A stretch of DNA of 9,396 nt from Firmicutes bacterium UBA5388 (lineage in GTDB: Bacteria; Bacillota; UBA4882; UBA10575), in contig DHOO01000133.1 of assembly GCA_002409975.1 (NCBI GenBank), forward strand, positions 1-9,396, written 5' to 3'. Position 1 is the first letter of the stretch; the number at the start of each line of letters is the position of its first letter. Of this stretch, positions 6,827-9,396 are shown in pieces. Position numbers and translations under genes: made by a program. The notes under the pieces are model-generated. The model was not told the origin of the DNA. It was given only the letters and a program-made list of their open reading frames with translations, and made no database searches.

Positions 6827-7363
6827 TTACTCCGTAAAACGTATTAATACTGCGACTTTAGGACAATAGTGCTCTCCTTTTGGTTCTTCTACAATCTCCC
6901 AATATAGTTTAGCATTTTCTAATCTTAGTTTAACCTTACCTACTGTACCACTAAAGTATGTTTCAAAATCAACCACAGTTTCATTATTATCAAAATCTTC
7001 TATTTTGAATGAAGGCGTATCTTCTACATCACCGTCAATTTTCATCCCACTTTCAGCTACTGCAAAATAAGTGCCCATATAATGATTATCTACTTTTATA
7101 ATATTAACACTAAATGTATATACTTCACTATTTTTTTCCCATACCCATCTACCTGAGATATTGTTATCTATTGGTTTTTTTCCGTCCGCAGATGGTAAAG
7201 AAGATTCGTCAAAACCCGTATCATTCTTATTTATATTGTGTAAGTTAGCAAAACCTTTTTGTTCACCTGTTTTTGAAGCTTGTTCAGTTAAATTTGCTGC
7301 AAAAACTATTAAAGCTATTATAATAATTATTCCAATCAAAATATAATATATGACTTTTTTCAC
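6827..7363 (-). CDS. Membrane-anchored beta-rich protein, candidate immunity partner of the GH108 Rhs tail
   Basis: The protein has 178 residues: two lysines, then one strongly hydrophobic helix (residues ~4-23), then an extracytoplasmic part. There is no lipobox cysteine, so it is a membrane anchor rather than a lipoprotein. Residues ~30-65 are polar and probably disordered. Residues ~70-178 form a compact beta-rich domain with GRWVWEKN (~71-78), MGTYFAVAESG (~95-105) and KLYWEIVEEPKGEHYC (~152-167). I cannot name the family with confidence. The start is GTG 7361-7363, backed by AAAGGGAGG 7 nt upstream. It begins 85 bp after the GH108-type Rhs tail and ends against the conserved element. Position and predicted location outside the membrane fit an inhibitor of a wall lysozyme; this is inference from context. 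Confidence 0.75.
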   Translation of the reverse strand: MKKVIYYILIGIIIIIALIVFAANLTEQASKTGEQKGFANLHNINKNDTGFDESSLPSADGKKPIDNNISGRWVWEKNSEVYTFSVNIIKVDNHYMGTYFAVAESGMKIDGDVEDTPSFKIEDFDNNETVVDFETYFSGTVGKVKLRLENAKLYWEIVEEPKGEHYCPKVAVLIRFTE

Positions 7364-7370
7364 TTTATAT

Positions 7371-7379
7371 CCTCCCTTT
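7371..7379 (-). promoter_or_regulatory. Ribosome binding site supporting a GTG start
   Basis: AAAGGGAGG on the minus strand lies 7 nt before GTG 7361-7363. It gives the candidate immunity gene its own translation start, in contrast to the Rhs cassette upstream. Confidence 0.75.
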
Positions 7380-7448
7380 CAATTTTTATAAATAAATGAA
7401 TTTACCCGATTCATCCAACCTTTTTCGAATACTTTTTGAGCCGGATTT

Positions 7449-8315
7449 TTATCTATTGATTGCCTTATAATAATTAATTCGTGCTGTTTTATAATTATTA
7501 AATAAATCTTCACTATTCGTAGTATTTATTGCATTAAGGGTCTTCGGACCTATTATACCATCAGGAACAAGGGTTTTTTCCATTTTTATTAACGTTTTTT
7601 GCCTAGTTGTTACTGAAGTTTTAACACCTGAATTAACTGCCATATCGAACATAATATGCGCAACTTGTTTATCCTTTATTTTAGAACCACCCATTGGTTC
7701 CCAATACATTTTTCTGTATATCGTTTTTGCTTGTTCAACAGAAAGATTTTTTAAGTTTTCAAGTGTTGGGTCGATTCCTAAATGTTCTTTTGCAACCCGC
7801 TTAAACGTATTAAATGTTATACCTCTGTTTGTTGGTCCTCCTTTATCATCGGGATGATCAACATAACCACCTTCTATATTTAGGACATGCCCAATTATTT
7901 CGTCAAAATTATCTTTTGGGATGGGGGACTCTGGTGTAGTTGGCCCGTCCTTAGGTAACTCCGGTTCCGGATCAGGAGGTGTCCCCGTTTTGGATGACTG
8001 TCCTACGCCGTCTTGAGTATGATTTGGTGTTCCAGAAGAGGCCCTGGAAAAATCTCCTGAACCAGAAGTACTAGTACTGCCTCCTGATGAACCACCAGAG
8101 TTACCACCACCACTAAACCAACTCTTTACAGTATCCCAAGCATTACTAACCCATTCTTTAACATCATCCCACGATTCACCCGTAGGATCAATCCTCACCA
8201 GCGGGTTGTTTCCACAATACACATACAAATTCGGGCTATTCGGATCTGCCATCGGATCCTCGCTTATGAAACGCCCTAACTCCGAATCATACCACCTAGC
8301 GTTAACTATATGGCA
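7449..8315 (-). CDS. Orphan Rhs C-terminal cassette with GH108 lysozyme-like tail
   Basis: The open frame after TAG 8316-8318 starts with an Rhs core end, IVNARWYDSELGRFISEDP, continuing to NLYVYCGNNPLVRIDPTG. Numbered from ATG 8252, a Trp-containing spacer (~25-46), a Gly/Ser linker (~48-68) and a Pro-rich linker (~91-114) lead to a GH108 domain (~116-225). The hallmark is NIEGGYVDHPDDKGG with E127 as the likely catalytic residue, then TNRGIT, and MYWEPMGGSKI. GH108 enzymes are N-acetylmuramidases that cut the glycan of peptidoglycan. DGIIGPKTLNAIN (231-243) marks the C-terminal part often annotated as a peptidoglycan-binding region. ATG 8252 is the first in-frame ATG; GAGG 5 nt upstream is part of the SEDP codons and is absent from the second cassette at the same place. 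I therefore think the cassette is a stored tip rather than an independently translated gene. Confidence 0.84.
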   Translation of the reverse strand, partial: CHIVNARWYDSELGRFISEDPMADPNSPNLYVYCGNNPLVRIDPTGESWDDVKEWVSNAWDTVKSWFSGGGNSGGSSGGSTSTSGSGDFSRASSGTPNHTQDGVGQSSKTGTPPDPEPELPKDGPTTPESPIPKDNFDEIIGHVLNIEGGYVDHPDDKGGPTNRGITFNTFKRVAKEHLGIDPTLENLKNLSVEQAKTIYRKMYWEPMGGSKIKDKQVAHIMFDMAVNSGVKTSVTTRQKTLIKMEKTLVPDGIIGPKTLNAINTTNSEDLFNNYKTARINYYKAINR

Positions 8316-8840
8316 CTAAACGCACCATGGTTTTTTAATACAGACCTGCTAAGTAGGGGGTTTTCAAATTTCCTTTTTGTAACAATCCAAAATATTTTCG
8401 CGTCTGACCCCCTAAAAAATTGCCCCTAAAGCTTCTCTACTAGTCCACATAAAATTCCTTCTTCCCCTGGGGAATCTGACTTTCCTATTCCAGCCGCCTT
8501 ACCCTAATTCGATAAGAAAATGCGCTGCAAGGAAAAGTCAAGGCCGAGCGAATCGAGCTCTGTTCAGCCTTGACTTTTTCGCAGTACGCAAATTACCTTC
8601 ATTCCACCATTAGGAACGGGCGGAGGCTTTCTTTCATCTTTCGGGGAATGGCCCCCTGTGGGGGAAATGGATGGGTGAATTGACTTCGGAGGACCAACAT
8701 CGGGTGGGCCGAAGGGGGCATTAAATCAGGCAGAAGCGCCCGGAACTTTAGCGGAGCCAGGACGGCGACCCGCTGATCCCATGATTCCGGGGGCTGAACA
8801 AAACTACCCAGACGTGGCAGGCAAGGTCGAAAGCCTTCCT
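8316..8840 (-). repeat. Conserved inter-cassette element, copy 1, uninterrupted
   Basis: This ~0.5 kb non-coding unit precedes the GH108 cassette and matches 4488-4896 plus 6678-6826 in order. It contains a 25-nt block identical to copy 2 (8479-8503), GTAACAATCCAAAATATTTT (8379-8398), CAGGACGGCGACCCGC (8758-8773), a CCCCC-TGT-GGGGG hairpin (8652-8664), and a 12-bp stem AAAAGTCAAGGC (8533-8544) with GCCTTGACTTTT (8567-8578) that is weaker in copy 2. The hairpin 8735-8745/8785-8795 encloses AGCGG (8750-8754) with CCGCT (8770-8774). It shows the pre-insertion state of the site hit by the IS in copy 2 (around 8691-8700). No coding potential is evident. Confidence 0.8.
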
Positions 8841-8960
8841 CATCCTCCCCCCAAGAGCGGCCCCTCCCACCACATCCTGTATGGGACCTCAGCGGATGGG
8901 GGGATGCCTTGGGGTGGCTTGGAGGGAGGGGCGCGGCGGGGCCGTCCCGCTTCCCTGCTC
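8841..8960. other. Very GC-rich, strand-asymmetric structured stretch
   Basis: A C-rich left half (CATCCTCCCCCCAAG, 8841-8855; GGCCCCTCCC, 8859-8868) faces a G-rich right half (GGATGGGGGG, 8894-8903; GGGG, 8911-8914; GGGAGGGG, 8924-8931; GGGG, 8938-8941), so several alternative long stems are possible. Four or more G-runs on the plus strand also allow a G-quadruplex. It is not part of the repeated element: copy 2 has a gene at this position instead. Confidence 0.45.
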
Positions 8961-9105
8961 TTCTTTAGGAGGGCAGAGTCTGCCTGCCAACGGCTCCTTC
9001 CACCAATAATGCAATTTCCCCAACATTCATCTCAATTTAAGGAGGGTGACTACCGGATAACGATAATATAAATCAGAATGCGGTGGCGGCAACGACCATA
9101 ATCTT
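8961..9105. other. Non-coding stretch with little recognisable content
   Basis: Apart from a small hairpin, GGCAG with CTGCC (around 8972-8985), I see no gene, promoter or terminator. A GGAGGGTGAC sequence near 9042 resembles a plus-strand RBS, but the frame that follows ends after four codons. Confidence 0.4.
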
Positions 9106-9381
9106 TCAGTGTTCTTCCACGTAGTACCAATTATCCTTCCATTTCGTTACTGTAAAATAATTGTTGTTTTTATATATTGTTTCATCTGACGGTGTGTAAA
9201 TTAGCGTCTCTCCTGCACCAACTCCACTTCTTAAAGTAAAAATTATTTCCTTTTGCTTAACAACAATTATTTTTACTATACCGTTTTCCGATAAATATCG
9301 ATACCTAAATGGTAATTTATAGTCTTCTTGATCTTTAACAAGGTTGACTTTATCCATTATTGAAGCAGCCTCAGATTCCAC
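9106..9381 (-). CDS. Small beta-rich hypothetical protein, possibly the 3' end of another cassette partner
   Basis: An open frame of up to 91 residues runs from GTG 9379-9381 to TGA 9106-9108. An in-frame TAA lies 12 nt before the GTG (9391-9393), so it is not simply cut by the window edge. No ribosome binding site precedes the GTG or the later ATG of MDKVNLV. The protein has no transmembrane segment or recognisable motif; it alternates hydrophobic and charged residues (KIIVVKQKEIIFTLRS, IYKNNNYFTVTKWKDNWYYV), which suggests a beta-sheet domain. Missing start signals suggest a truncated or frameshifted remainder of a longer gene. Its place just upstream of the next element suggests it belonged to a preceding cassette. 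I cannot assign a function. Confidence 0.5.
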   Translation of the reverse strand: MESEAASIMDKVNLVKDQEDYKLPFRYRYLSENGIVKIIVVKQKEIIFTLRSGVGAGETLIYTPSDETIYKNNNYFTVTKWKDNWYYVEEH

Positions 9382-9396
9382 TGCAATTAGTTAAGG

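Noticed and set aside
8295..8320. Integron attC-like site at the GTTAAC junction of the cassettes
   Set aside because: GTTAACG does not fit the GTTRRRY core, there is no paired core in the expected spacing, and no integrase gene is in the window.
8600..8640. Minus-strand AAGCCTCCGCCC resembling part of a GEMM (c-di-GMP-I) riboswitch
   Set aside because: The remaining conserved parts of that riboswitch are absent, and the similarity is not kept in the second copy of the element.
4488..8840. CRISPR array or short tandem repeats
   Set aside because: The repeats are two long diverged copies about 4 kb apart, with no regular short repeats and spacers.
8781..9071. Plus-strand open frame of 96 codons
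   Set aside because: It crosses the end of the conserved element and the GC-rich block, has no RBS, and its Gly/Pro/Arg-rich content follows from base composition.

Overview
The window looks like an accessory, rearranged stretch of a low-to-mid-GC Gram-positive chromosome, probably class Clostridia (Firmicutes/Bacillota). The evidence is strong AGGAGG-type ribosome binding sites, frequent GTG and TTG starts, a YyaL-type (DUF255) protein, and Rhs core sequence of the NARWYDSELGRFISEDP type. I cannot name the genus. Every gene I support lies on the minus strand, so the biological reading order runs from high to low coordinates.

Layout from right to left. (1) 9106-9381 is a small beta-rich hypothetical protein, followed by GC-rich structured non-coding DNA. 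(2) 8316-8840 is a ~0.5 kb conserved non-coding element, copy 1. (3) 7449-8315 is the last ~35 codons of an Rhs core joined to a GH108 lysozyme-like tail. (4) 6827-7363 is a membrane-anchored beta-rich protein, the candidate immunity partner. (5) 6678-6826 and 4488-4896 form copy 2 of the element, split by a 1781-bp insertion sequence (4897-6677). The IS has 25-bp terminal inverted repeats, a GACA target duplication and a doubly broken IS1634-type transposase. (6) 3615-4484 is a second Rhs core end joined to an M15/VanY-type D,D-peptidase tail. (7) 2825-3571 is a second membrane-anchored extracytoplasmic protein, again a candidate immunity partner. (8) 2243-2824 is non-coding DNA packed with nested palindromes. 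(9) 81-2224 is a YyaL/DUF255 thioredoxin-fold gene interrupted by a 20-nt insertion immediately before its CHWC motif.

The central region reads as an array of orphan Rhs 'tip' cassettes. Each has the order element, short Rhs anchor, wall-hydrolase tail, membrane-anchored neighbour. Both tails attack peptidoglycan, one the glycan and one the peptide, and both partners carry an N-terminal transmembrane segment, so they would sit outside the membrane where such a toxin acts. Neither cassette has a credible start of its own in the Rhs anchor, and both are preceded at the same place by an in-frame TAG. They therefore look like stored, silent tips that could be swapped into a full-length rhs gene elsewhere. 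The repeated element contains a hairpin whose base changes between copies keep pairing only on the minus strand (four G-U wobbles there, A-C mismatches on the plus strand), which suggests a structured RNA or folded strand co-directional with the cassettes.
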